A model generated the notes under the pieces. That model saw only the letters and a list, made by a program, of their open reading frames with translations, was not told where the DNA came from and made no database searches. Below are positions 57,439 to 64,000 of a stretch of 64,000 nucleotides of DNA, piece by piece. The stretch is from NCBI RefSeq assembly GCF_002210105.1, contig NZ_AQQU01000001.1, positions 718,501-782,500 on the forward strand. The letters run 5' to 3'. Source of the stretch: Oceanicola sp. 22II-s10i (lineage in GTDB: Bacteria; Pseudomonadota; Alphaproteobacteria; Rhodobacterales; Rhodobacteraceae). Both the position numbers and the translations under genes were made by a program. How positions within the stretch are numbered: the stretch's first letter is position 1; each line of letters starts with the position of its first letter.

Positions 57439-57930
57439 ATGGCATTCCTGCGCATACTCGTGATTCTCGCGCTGACGCTCGGCGTCACGGCGTGTTCCAA
57501 GTTCAAGCATTACGACGGGCCCGAAGTGACCCGCGTGGTGGTCTACAAGGAGCAGCGCAAGATGTACCTGCTGCACAATCAGGAGGTGCTAAAGGCCTAT
57601 GACTTCGGTCTCGGCTTCACCCCGGTCGGGCACAAGCAGTTCCGCAATGACGGCAAGACGCCCGAAGGCGAATACACCATCGACCGCCGGAACCCCAATT
57701 CGGAGTTCCACCTGTCGATCGGCATCTCCTACCCGAACAAGCTGGATCGAGAATTTGCGTCCTCGCAGGGCAAGAGCCCCGGCGGCGATATCTTCATCCA
57801 CGGGCGGCCTTGGAAGTATCGCAAGGGCGGTCAGGACTGGACGGCTGGCTGCATCGCGGTGACCAACAAGGAGATCGAGGACATCTACGCGATGGTCCGC
57901 GACGGCACGCCGATTTCGATTTATCCGTAA
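57439..57930 (+). CDS. L,D-transpeptidase lipoprotein
   Basis: A 163-residue YkuD-type L,D-transpeptidase. The signal ends in a lipobox LGVTACSK, so it should be a lipoprotein (Cys19). The catalytic region is FIHGRPWKYRKG and WTAGCIAV, with His121 and the nucleophile Cys138. Such enzymes make 3-3 peptidoglycan crosslinks or attach proteins to the wall. A second family member is 700 bp downstream. Confidence 0.88.
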   Translation: MAFLRILVILALTLGVTACSKFKHYDGPEVTRVVVYKEQRKMYLLHNQEVLKAYDFGLGFTPVGHKQFRNDGKTPEGEYTIDRRNPNSEFHLSIGISYPNKLDREFASSQGKSPGGDIFIHGRPWKYRKGGQDWTAGCIAVTNKEIEDIYAMVRDGTPISIYP

Positions 57931-57934
57931 GGGC

Positions 57935-58471
57935 TTACGACCCCGGCGTCGTCGCCGGGATGCCGCCGCCCATGAGCAGGGTCCACCAGATCTTGCCGTT
58001 GGGTTCCTGATGCCAAGCGAACCCGAGGTCCTGCGCGCGGCGGTCCAGGACGACCTCTCGGGTGTCCGGCTGTTCCATCCAGGCCGACAGGGTTTCGATC
58101 TCGGTTTCGTAGGTTTCCGAGATGTTTTCGCCCAGCATGGCGCCATAGTAGCCGACCCGCCGCACCCGGTCGATGGGCGAGGACCCGTCGGACCCGAAGT
58201 GCCAAGGCCGGTTCTGGTTGGCCATGTCGCGGGAATGGGTGGCCGCGGCTGCGTTCAGCCGGGGATCGAGCTGGACGGGCGTCGCGCCCGAGGCCTGGCG
58301 CAGCGCGTTGACCGCATCCAGCATCTCGTACTGGATCCGCGCCTCCTGCCCGTTGGCGATGCGGTAGACGCGCGGCAGCGGTTTCCCGTCCGGGCCCAGA
58401 CGTGCGGGCGTCGGCGTATCGCAGGCCGCGAGGAACATCAGGGCAGGAACGAGAAGAAGCGGCAAACGCAT
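57935..58471 (-). CDS. CAP-domain lipoprotein
   Basis: A 178-residue protein with a lipobox signal (LMFLAACDT, Cys17) and a CAP/SCP domain. The domain shows AATHSRDMANQNRPWHFG and LGENISETYE. CAP proteins bind lipids or polymers outside the cell or in the envelope; the bacterial role is unclear. It converges on the upstream L,D-transpeptidase gene, with 4 bp between them. Confidence 0.85.
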   Translation of the reverse strand: MRLPLLLVPALMFLAACDTPTPARLGPDGKPLPRVYRIANGQEARIQYEMLDAVNALRQASGATPVQLDPRLNAAAATHSRDMANQNRPWHFGSDGSSPIDRVRRVGYYGAMLGENISETYETEIETLSAWMEQPDTREVVLDRRAQDLGFAWHQEPNGKIWWTLLMGGGIPATTPGS

Positions 58472-58635
58472 GGAACACCCCCGGTCAGTACAGCGTTCGG
58501 GTCACTTAGCGCAGGGGGCGTTGCTTGACAAACCCACAACTCCGCGAGATCGGGATGGCACGGGGGTTTGAATTGCGACTGCGGCTTCGTCGCCATAAAG
58601 TGCAGCCCCGTGGAGTTCCGGTTCAGGAGTCACCA

Positions 58636-59250
58636 ATGTCCATCACATCGAACAAGCTCGGCCGACGCGCCTTTCTGGCGAGCGGTGCGGCCATGCTGGC
58701 CGCGCCCGCCATCGCGCAGCAGACGGCCGCCTACAACGCGCCCTTCGCAAACTCGACCGAGGTCGAGCGGGATCCGAACGAGGTCGTGCGCCGCAACATT
58801 TCGTCCTTCCGCTCGCTCGACTGGCGGCCGTATTTCTCGAACACGAAGAACGGCGCGGTGCTGGTCGACATCACCAGCCGGGCCCTGCATTTCTGGTCCG
58901 AGGATCAGTCGGTCTACAAGCTGTATCCGACGTCTGTTCCGCTGACCGAAGAGCTGACCCGCCGCGGCCGGACCGACATCGTCCGCAAGGTCGTCGGACC
59001 CGAGTGGCGGCCGACGCCCGAGATGAAGCAGCGCAACCCTGAATGGCCGGACTATGTCGGGCCGGGGCCGGACAACCCCTTGGGCACGCACGCGCTTTAC
59101 CTGAGCTGGACCTACTACCGCATCCACGGCACCCACGACACGCGCAAGATCGGGCGGCGATCCTCCAACGGATGCATCGGGCTTTACAACGAGCACATCG
59201 AAGAGCTGTTTGGCCTGACCAATGTAGGCACGCAAGTGTTGCTTATTTGA
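58636..59250 (+). CDS. L,D-transpeptidase with Tat-type signal
   Basis: A 204-residue YkuD-type L,D-transpeptidase. It starts with a twin-arginine-like signal, LGRRAFLASG (Arg10-Arg11), and cleavage is likely near AIAQQ. The catalytic block is YYRIHGTHDTRKIG and SSNGCIGLY, with His164 and Cys180. The frame is open from 58525, but the ATG at 58636 follows a CAGGAGT ribosome site. A 5' extension of the frame is not supported. Confidence 0.88.
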   Translation: MSITSNKLGRRAFLASGAAMLAAPAIAQQTAAYNAPFANSTEVERDPNEVVRRNISSFRSLDWRPYFSNTKNGAVLVDITSRALHFWSEDQSVYKLYPTSVPLTEELTRRGRTDIVRKVVGPEWRPTPEMKQRNPEWPDYVGPGPDNPLGTHALYLSWTYYRIHGTHDTRKIGRRSSNGCIGLYNEHIEELFGLTNVGTQVLLI

Positions 59251-59292
59251 CGACATTCCGGCCAAGTGCTTCTGACCGCTCGCAAAGGGCAA

Positions 59293-59321
59293 TTGCAATC
59301 ACGAAGCTTTGCTGGTTAGAA
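59293..59321 (+). promoter_or_regulatory. candidate promoter for the 61-residue membrane protein
   Basis: TTGCAA (59293-59298) and TTAGAA (59316-59321) are 17 bp apart, about 79 bp before the ATG at 59400. Both hexamers are near consensus and lie between the L,D-transpeptidase stop and the small gene. Confidence 0.5.
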
Positions 59322-59399
59322 CAAAAGCACGAGGTAAGTCTTGGGTGCTCCATGTCCTTTCACCTGTTGGGGGCATCGGGCGCATATCTGGAGGATAAC

Positions 59400-59585
59400 A
59401 TGAAGAAACTCGTTCTCGCTGCTGCCATGGTTGCCGCCGCTTCGACCGCATACGCAGGCTCCATGGCCGAGCCGGTCATCGAAGCACCGGTGATCGTCGA
59501 AGAAACCACCAGCTCCTCTTCGGGTCTCCTGATCCCGCTGCTGATGCTGGTCGTGATCGGCATCGTGGTTGCAGTGAACGCCTGA
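59400..59585 (+). CDS. small signal-anchored membrane protein (61 aa)
   Basis: A 61-residue protein not previously recognised by me as having a function. A signal peptide MKKLVLAAAMVAAASTAYAG is followed by a short acidic loop, a Ser run (38-41), and a membrane segment (about 42-60). It has a good ribosome site (GAGG 7 bp upstream), its own likely promoter and a strong terminator, so it looks like a stand-alone, well-expressed gene. Short proteins of similar build (acidic loop, Ser run, C-terminal membrane helix) seem common in the family, from memory. Confidence 0.75.
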   Translation: MKKLVLAAAMVAAASTAYAGSMAEPVIEAPVIVEETTSSSSGLLIPLLMLVVIGIVVAVNA

Positions 59586-59612
59586 TATTCTGCTTCGGCA
59601 AGAATTCAAAAG

Positions 59613-59642
59613 AAAAGGCGGTGGTTTTCCACCGCCTTTTTT
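59613..59642 (+). terminator. strong intrinsic terminator
   Basis: AAAAGGCGGTGG (59613-59624), loop TTTT, CCACCGCCTTTT (59629-59640), then two more T. A perfect 12 bp stem that ends the small membrane-protein gene 28 bp after its stop. It is symmetric and could also serve the minus-strand hemH. Confidence 0.93.
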
Positions 59643-59700
59643 CTTGTCCCGAGGTCGTGATCCGGAGTGATTTGCGACCCCGGACAGGGCCGGACCGGCC

Positions 59701-60756
59701 TCAGTCCAGCCAGCCGGACAGGTTCGCGCGGATGCGCCCGGTCAGCGCCGCGATATGCGCATCGTCGTCGTTCAGGCAGGGGATGTAGGTGAAGCTTTCG
59801 CCGCCCGCATGTTCGAAGCTCTCGCGGATCTCCTCGTTGATCTCTTCCAGCGTCTCGATGCAGTCCGCCGAGAAGGCGGGCGCGATGACGGCGATTCGTT
59901 TCTTGCCCCTGCGGGCCAGTTCCGCGACTTCCTCGACGGTGTAGGGCTTTAGCCATTCCTCGGGTCCGAACTTGGACTGGAAGGTGCTGGTGATTTTTTC
60001 ATCGTCCCAGCCCAGCCGTTCCTTCAACAGTCGCGTCGTCTTCACGCACTGGCAGTGGTAGGGGTCGCCCTCGGTCAGATAGCGGAACGGCAGCCCGTGG
60101 TAGGAGCAGACGAGGATGTCCGGCTTGGTCTCCAGCTTGGCATAGGCGCGTTCCACGGACTGGGCGAGCGCGTCGATATAATCCGGGTCGTCGTAGTAGG
60201 GCGGCAGGGTGCGCGAGGCGGGCTGCCACTTCTCGGCCATCAGCGCGCGGAAGAACTGATCGTTCGCGGTCGCCGTCGTGGCCCCGGCGTATTGCGGGTA
60301 GAGCGGGCAGAACAGGATCCGGGTGCAGCCCGCCGCCACCATCTCGCGGACCTTGGACGCGGTGGAGGGGTTCCCGTAGCGCATGCAGAGGTCGACCATC
60401 ACCCGGTTGCCGTAGGCCTCCGTCAGCGAGGCCTTCAGCTTGACCAGCTGTGCCTTGGAGATCGTCATCAGCGGGCTTTCGTTCGCCTCGGTGTTCCAGA
60501 TCGACCGGTAGGCGGCGCCGGACTTGCGCGGGCGGACGGTCAGGACGATGCCCTGCAGGATCGGCTGCCATTTCCACTTGGGATAGTCGATCACGCGCTG
60601 GTCCGACAGGAACTCGTTCAGGTAGCGGCGCATCGACCAGTAGTCGGTGCCGTCCGGGGTTCCGAGGTTGGCGATCAGGATTCCCACCTTCTCGCGCGGG
60701 ATGGCGGGGTGGTCCGCGGGTGCATGTGTCGGGCGGCTCGCGTCGGCTTGCATCAT
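59701..60756 (-). CDS. hemH: ferrochelatase
   Basis: A 351-residue enzyme that inserts ferrous iron into protoporphyrin IX, the last haem step. Family marks are VGILIANLGTPDG near the start, the pair CSYHGLP with the catalytic His, and IAPAFSADCIETLEEI. The frame is open upstream, but the tandem ATGs at 60756/60753 follow an AGGAGAG ribosome site. It converges on the terminator at 59613-59642. Confidence 0.95.
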   Translation of the reverse strand: MMQADASRPTHAPADHPAIPREKVGILIANLGTPDGTDYWSMRRYLNEFLSDQRVIDYPKWKWQPILQGIVLTVRPRKSGAAYRSIWNTEANESPLMTISKAQLVKLKASLTEAYGNRVMVDLCMRYGNPSTASKVREMVAAGCTRILFCPLYPQYAGATTATANDQFFRALMAEKWQPASRTLPPYYDDPDYIDALAQSVERAYAKLETKPDILVCSYHGLPFRYLTEGDPYHCQCVKTTRLLKERLGWDDEKITSTFQSKFGPEEWLKPYTVEEVAELARRGKKRIAVIAPAFSADCIETLEEINEEIRESFEHAGGESFTYIPCLNDDDAHIAALTGRIRANLSGWLD

Positions 60757-60802
60757 GTCTCTCCTGTCCGTCGCGCCGGAGATAGAGGCTTTCGCCGGGC
60801 GG

Positions 60803-61627
60803 TCAATCCTCGAGCGGGGTTTCCGCGGTCCCGAGGGCCTGGGCGAGACGATGCGTCGCTGATCCGGGCCGCAAGGGCTGCGGCTGGCTGTCGTCGGGGG
60901 CCCAGCCGGACAGGTGGATGATCTCGAAGGTCGCGGGGATGCGGCCGTCGGCATCGGCATGGGTCTCGGCGTAGATGCGGGCGGCCTCGGCCAGCACCGC
61001 CCGGCGGGTGGGGCGGCGCAGGCGGTGGTGCAAGGCGTTCGCCTCGCCCATGTGGCGCAGGTCGCGCATCAGGGCGAACGCGTCCGGGTAGGTGACGGTC
61101 AGGCGGTCGCTGTCGGCCACGGGCAGGGCGAGGCCCGCGCGCTGGAGCAGGGCGCCGAGGTCGCGGATCTCGGCCATCGGGGCGACGCGGGGGGACAGGC
61201 CCCCGGTGAGGCGCGATTCGGCCTCGGCCAGCGCGGCGCGCAGTTCGTGCAGCGTCTGGCCACCGAAGAGGCAGGCCAGCAGCAGGCCGTCCGGTTTCAG
61301 CGCGCGGCGGGTCTGGATCAGCTGGCCGACGGGGTCGTTGGCCCAGTGCAGGGCCATCGCGTGGATGGCGAGGTCATGTGCGCCGGGGGTGACGTCCAGC
61401 ACCTCGTCCGCGTCGACGCAGACAGCGTCGGGCAGGCCGAGACGCGTGGCGAAGCGAGCGGCGAGGGGTCCGACGATCAGCGGGGCAGTAAAGGTTCTGT
61501 TAACCAGTTGCAGCCGATACTCGATCTCGTCCGCAGCCGCATCCTTCAGGAAAAGGGCCTCGTCGCGCAGACGCGCGTGGTTGCGTGCGATGGCTTTCGG
61601 ATCGGACAGGCGGGGCGGGGTCGACAT
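60803..61627 (-). CDS. NDUFAF5/BioC-like SAM methyltransferase
   Basis: A 274-residue class I methyltransferase-like protein. It resembles the alphaproteobacterial relatives of NDUFAF5, which in mitochondria hydroxylates or modifies a complex I arginine. The SAM-binding region is degenerate: I see VDADEVLDVTPGAHDLAIHAMALHWANDP but no classical GxGxG loop. The enzyme function is therefore unproven. It is upstream of hemH on the same strand, 46 bp away, and divergent from comF. Confidence 0.78.
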   Translation of the reverse strand: MSTPPRLSDPKAIARNHARLRDEALFLKDAAADEIEYRLQLVNRTFTAPLIVGPLAARFATRLGLPDAVCVDADEVLDVTPGAHDLAIHAMALHWANDPVGQLIQTRRALKPDGLLLACLFGGQTLHELRAALAEAESRLTGGLSPRVAPMAEIRDLGALLQRAGLALPVADSDRLTVTYPDAFALMRDLRHMGEANALHHRLRRPTRRAVLAEAARIYAETHADADGRIPATFEIIHLSGWAPDDSQPQPLRPGSATHRLAQALGTAETPLED

Positions 61628-61638
61628 GGCAGCTAGGT

Positions 61639-62373
61639 ATGCCTGCTAGGGCGAACTTTCAAACGGTTCTGCGCGTGGTCTACCCGCCCCGCTGCCTCAC
61701 CTGCGGCGAGATGGTGGAAAGCGACTTCGGCCTCTGCGGGCCCTGCTGGCGGGACACGCCCTTCATCGACGGTTTCCGCTGCGATCTCTGCGGCCTGCCG
61801 CTGCCCGGCGGGCGCACCGGAGAGGTCGCGCAGTGCGACGACTGCATGATCCGCACCCGGCCGTGGCGGCAGGGGCGGGCGGCGATGCTCTACGACGGCA
61901 ACGCGCGACGGCTGGTGCTGGCGCTGAAGCATGGCGACCGGCAGGACCTCGCCCGACCCTGCGGTCATTGGATGGCGCAGGCGCTCCACGATGTGGACAC
62001 CTCCGACCTGCTGGTCGCGCCCGTGCCGCTCAGCCGGCGACGATTGATCCGCCGGCGCTACAACCAGTCGGCGCTGCTGGCGCGGGCGCTGGCGGCGGAA
62101 CTGGGGGCGGAGGTCTGTCCCGATCTGCTGATCCGCACACGACACACGCCTGTTCTGGACGGGTTGGGGGCCGAGGCGCGGTTCACCACGCTCGACGGTG
62201 CGATCGCGGTGCATCCCCGGCGGGAGGGGATCGCGCGGGGCAAAAGGGTGCTGATCGTCGACGACGTGATGACCGCGGGGGCCACCCTCACCGCCTGCAC
62301 AATGGCCGCACTCGGCGCCAGTGCGCAGGATGTGACCGTGGCGCTACTGGCGCGCGTGGCCAAAGGCGCCTAA
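61639..62373 (+). CDS. comF: ComF family phosphoribosyltransferase-like protein
   Basis: A 244-residue ComF-type protein. The N-terminal zinc motifs are CLTCGE, CGPCW, CDLCGLP and CDDC. The C-terminal phosphoribosyltransferase-like domain has the PRPP-binding motif VLIVDDVMTAGATL. ComF is linked to DNA uptake and replication-fork restart in other bacteria. The ATG at 61639 is chosen over an in-frame start at 61585, which overlaps the divergent gene. Confidence 0.88.
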   Translation: MPARANFQTVLRVVYPPRCLTCGEMVESDFGLCGPCWRDTPFIDGFRCDLCGLPLPGGRTGEVAQCDDCMIRTRPWRQGRAAMLYDGNARRLVLALKHGDRQDLARPCGHWMAQALHDVDTSDLLVAPVPLSRRRLIRRRYNQSALLARALAAELGAEVCPDLLIRTRHTPVLDGLGAEARFTTLDGAIAVHPRREGIARGKRVLIVDDVMTAGATLTACTMAALGASAQDVTVALLARVAKGA

Positions 62374-62408
62374 GTTCCGGCGGAAGCGTTTTCCGCACGG
62401 AGGCTCCC

Positions 62409-62669
62409 ATGAAACCCGTGGATATCTACACAACCCCGATCTGTGGCTTCTGCCACGCCGCCAAGCGCCTGCTGTCCGAGAAGGGCGTGGCGTTCAACGA
62501 AATCGACGTGATGCGCGCCCCTGACAGGCGGCAGGAGATGATGGACCGCGCGCACGGCCGTCACACCGTGCCGCAGATTTTCGTGGGCGAGACCCATGTC
62601 GGCGGCTGCGACGATCTCTATGCGCTCGACCGGGCGGGCAAGCTCGACCCGCTGCTGGCCGACGCATGA
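62409..62669 (+). CDS. grxC: glutaredoxin (GrxC)
   Basis: An 86-residue glutathione-dependent disulfide reductase. The active site is CGFC (Cys12, Cys15) instead of the usual CPYC, and the glutathione-binding block TVPQIFVGETHVGGCDD is present. A frame open from 61833 is out of register with comF. It overlaps the next gene by 4 bp. Confidence 0.93.
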   Translation: MKPVDIYTTPICGFCHAAKRLLSEKGVAFNEIDVMRAPDRRQEMMDRAHGRHTVPQIFVGETHVGGCDDLYALDRAGKLDPLLADA

Positions 62670-63499
62670 AGGCCGCGCTGCTCCAGATCACCTCGTCGGA
62701 CGATCCGGCGGCGAACCTTGCCACCGTGACCGCGATGATCCGCGAGGCGGCGGCGAACGGCGCGGGCTTTGTCCTGACGCCCGAGGTCACGAACTGCGTC
62801 TCGGCCAGCCGGACCCGGCAGGAAGAGGTGCTGACCATGCCGGAGGAAGATATCTTCCTCGCCGCCATGCCGGACCTCTGCCGTGAACTGGGCATCTGGC
62901 TGCTGATCGGCTCGCTCGGGGTCAAGACGACCGATCCCGACGGGCGTTTCGCCAACCGCTCCTTCCTGATCTCGCCCGAGGGCGCGCAGGTGGCGTGGTA
63001 CGACAAGATCCACATGTTCGACGTGCAGGTGTCGGAAACCGAGACCTATCGCGAATCGGCGGGCTACCGGCCGGGCGACCGGGCGGTGGTGGCCGATGCC
63101 GGGTTCGCCAAGATCGGGATGACCGTCTGCTATGACATCCGGTTCCCCAGGCTCTACCGCACGCTGGCCCATGCCGGGGCGCAGGTGCTGACGATCCCCG
63201 CCGCCTTCTCTCCGCTGACCGGGCAGGCGCACTGGGAAAGCCTGCTGCGCGCCCGCGCGATCGAGAACGGGTGCTGGGTGCTGGCCCCCGCGCAGTGCGG
63301 CACGCACGAGGCCTCGCGCGGCCGGGCCCGGTCGACCCACGGACACGGTATCGCGGTCGCGCCCTGGGGCGAGGTCGTCGTGGACCAGGGGACCGAGCCG
63401 GGGATCGCCTATGTCGACCTGGACATCGCCAGGGTGGACGAGGCGCGGGCCAAGGTGCCCTCGATCACCCACGACCGGGAGTTCACGCTGGACGGATGA
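62666..63499 (+). CDS. nitrilase-family amidase
   Basis: A 277-residue carbon-nitrogen hydrolase. The catalytic triad is visible: Glu40 in LTPEV, Lys114 in WYDKIHMFDV and Cys155 in TVCYDIRFP. The pattern fits the group that includes deaminated glutathione amidase and omega-amidase; coupling to grxC supports a glutathione-related amidase, but this is inference. It overlaps grxC and the MarR gene by 4 bp each. Confidence 0.87.
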   Translation: MKAALLQITSSDDPAANLATVTAMIREAAANGAGFVLTPEVTNCVSASRTRQEEVLTMPEEDIFLAAMPDLCRELGIWLLIGSLGVKTTDPDGRFANRSFLISPEGAQVAWYDKIHMFDVQVSETETYRESAGYRPGDRAVVADAGFAKIGMTVCYDIRFPRLYRTLAHAGAQVLTIPAAFSPLTGQAHWESLLRARAIENGCWVLAPAQCGTHEASRGRARSTHGHGIAVAPWGEVVVDQGTEPGIAYVDLDIARVDEARAKVPSITHDREFTLDG

Positions 63500-63936
63500 A
63501 TGACCCGACCCACTCTCTCGCGGTCACGCTGTTCAGCGAGATCCTGACCTCTGACCAGCTGGTGCGGAACCGGCTGGGCAAGGTCCTGCCGCGCGGGATG
63601 GAGATCAGCCATTTCTCGGTCCTGAACCACCTTGCCCGGACCGGGGGCGAACGCAGCCCGGCGCAGCTGGCCAAGACGTTCCACGTCACGCGCGGGGCGA
63701 TGACCAACACGCTGAACCGGCTGGAAACGTCGGGCTACATCCACGTCCGGCCCGACTGGGACGACGCGCGGCGCAAGATGGTGACGATCTCGCCCGCCGG
63801 GCGTCTGGCGCGGGACACGGCGCTGAGCGCGATCACCCCCATGATCCGCGAACTGGTGGGCGACATGGGCGAGGAGAACGTCCGCGCCGCCCTGCCAATC
63901 CTGCGCGAACTGCGGCTGAAGCTGCAGGGCGACTAA
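63496..63936 (+). CDS. MarR family transcriptional regulator
   Basis: A 146-residue winged-helix regulator. The DNA-binding core is ERSPAQLAKTFHVTRGAMTNTLNRLETSGYI, followed by the wing RPDWDDARRKMVTISPAG. The start at 63496 overlaps the amidase stop by 4 bp. Its coupling suggests it regulates, or is regulated with, the grxC-amidase operon, but no operator is seen. Confidence 0.9.
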   Translation: MNDPTHSLAVTLFSEILTSDQLVRNRLGKVLPRGMEISHFSVLNHLARTGGERSPAQLAKTFHVTRGAMTNTLNRLETSGYIHVRPDWDDARRKMVTISPAGRLARDTALSAITPMIRELVGDMGEENVRAALPILRELRLKLQGD

Positions 63937-64000
63937 CCGGTGCTCGTCTGGATCGCGATGGCGCCGGCGTAGATCGCCAGCATCAACACGCTTTCCACCC
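63933..64000 (-). CDS. C-terminal end of an unidentified protein (partial)
   Basis: The last 21 residues of a minus-strand gene run off the window edge: they read VESVLMLAIYAGAIAIQTSTG, ending at a TAG at 63933-63935. The hydrophobic stretch hints at a membrane segment near the C terminus. The stop overlaps the MarR stop. It is too short to identify. Confidence 0.5.
   Translation of the reverse strand, partial: VESVLMLAIYAGAIAIQTSTG

Noticed and set aside
59681-59700. GGCCGG/CCGGCC inverted repeat after hemH as a terminator
   Set aside because: The arms leave almost no loop and no T run follows on the minus strand; the nearby 59613-59642 hairpin is the better terminator.
1-64000. tRNA, rRNA, CRISPR array, transposase, integrase or prophage genes
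   Set aside because: None seen on either strand; the intergenic gaps are too short and coding content is core housekeeping throughout.

Overview
The window is a 64 kb, GC-rich piece of a bacterial chromosome. Gene content and order point to an alphaproteobacterium of the Rhodobacteraceae (Rhodobacter/Roseobacter group). The diagnostic groups are a divergent regB / senC-regA redox locus, addB-addA-trxA, hslV-GNAT-hslU, a maf-aroE-coaE-dnaQ-secB block, rho-mnmE-mnmG-rsmG-parA-parB, and rph-rdgB-hemW next to hrcA-grpE. I see no phage, transposase, CRISPR array, rRNA or tRNA. This is core, densely packed chromosome, with many 4-8 bp start/stop overlaps.

Layout. 1-2.6 kb: RegA (cut by the window edge), SenC/Sco and RegB. 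2.7-12.8 kb: a run of plus-strand genes, namely a PAS protein, TsaE, AmgK and MurU (cell-wall sugar recycling), AddB and AddA (double-strand break repair) and thioredoxin. 13-17 kb: an orphan capsule-synthesis-like protein, then HslV, a GNAT acetyltransferase, HslU and a GST. 17-20 kb: a TimA-like protein, MltA and Smr on the minus strand, then FxsA and SecB. 20.7-23.4 kb: DnaQ, CoaE, AroE and Maf on the minus strand.

23.4-35.8 kb is the replication origin neighbourhood. The only gene-free stretch longer than 300 bp (23398-23813) lies between the divergent maf and hemJ genes. It carries several near-consensus DnaA boxes and an AT-rich segment, so I call it the probable oriC. Right of it come hemJ, rho, mnmE, mnmG, rsmG, parA and parB. 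A perfect parS palindrome lies inside rsmG, and a one-mismatch parS covers the mnmG start codon. DUF454, hemW, rdgB and rph follow on the minus strand, then hrcA and grpE.

35.8-47.4 kb: mutS, malic enzyme, a PfkB sugar kinase, a sulfotransferase-like protein, two small secreted proteins, argG, a Gly/Asn-rich secreted coiled-coil protein and ilvA. 47.4-57.4 kb: an Hpt protein facing a receiver-SpoIIE phosphatase, two NUDIX hydrolases around Hsp33, a CCA-adding enzyme, two overlapping ABC half-transporters and an RNA methyltransferase. 57.4-64 kb: two L,D-transpeptidases flanking a CAP-domain lipoprotein, a 61-residue membrane protein, hemH, a methyltransferase, comF, grxC, a nitrilase-family amidase and a MarR regulator.

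I found no clearly new multi-gene system. The points most worth following are the oriC/parS layout, a local codon-usage shift from within rho through parB, several unassigned secreted or membrane proteins, and a possible family-wide repeat after grpE.
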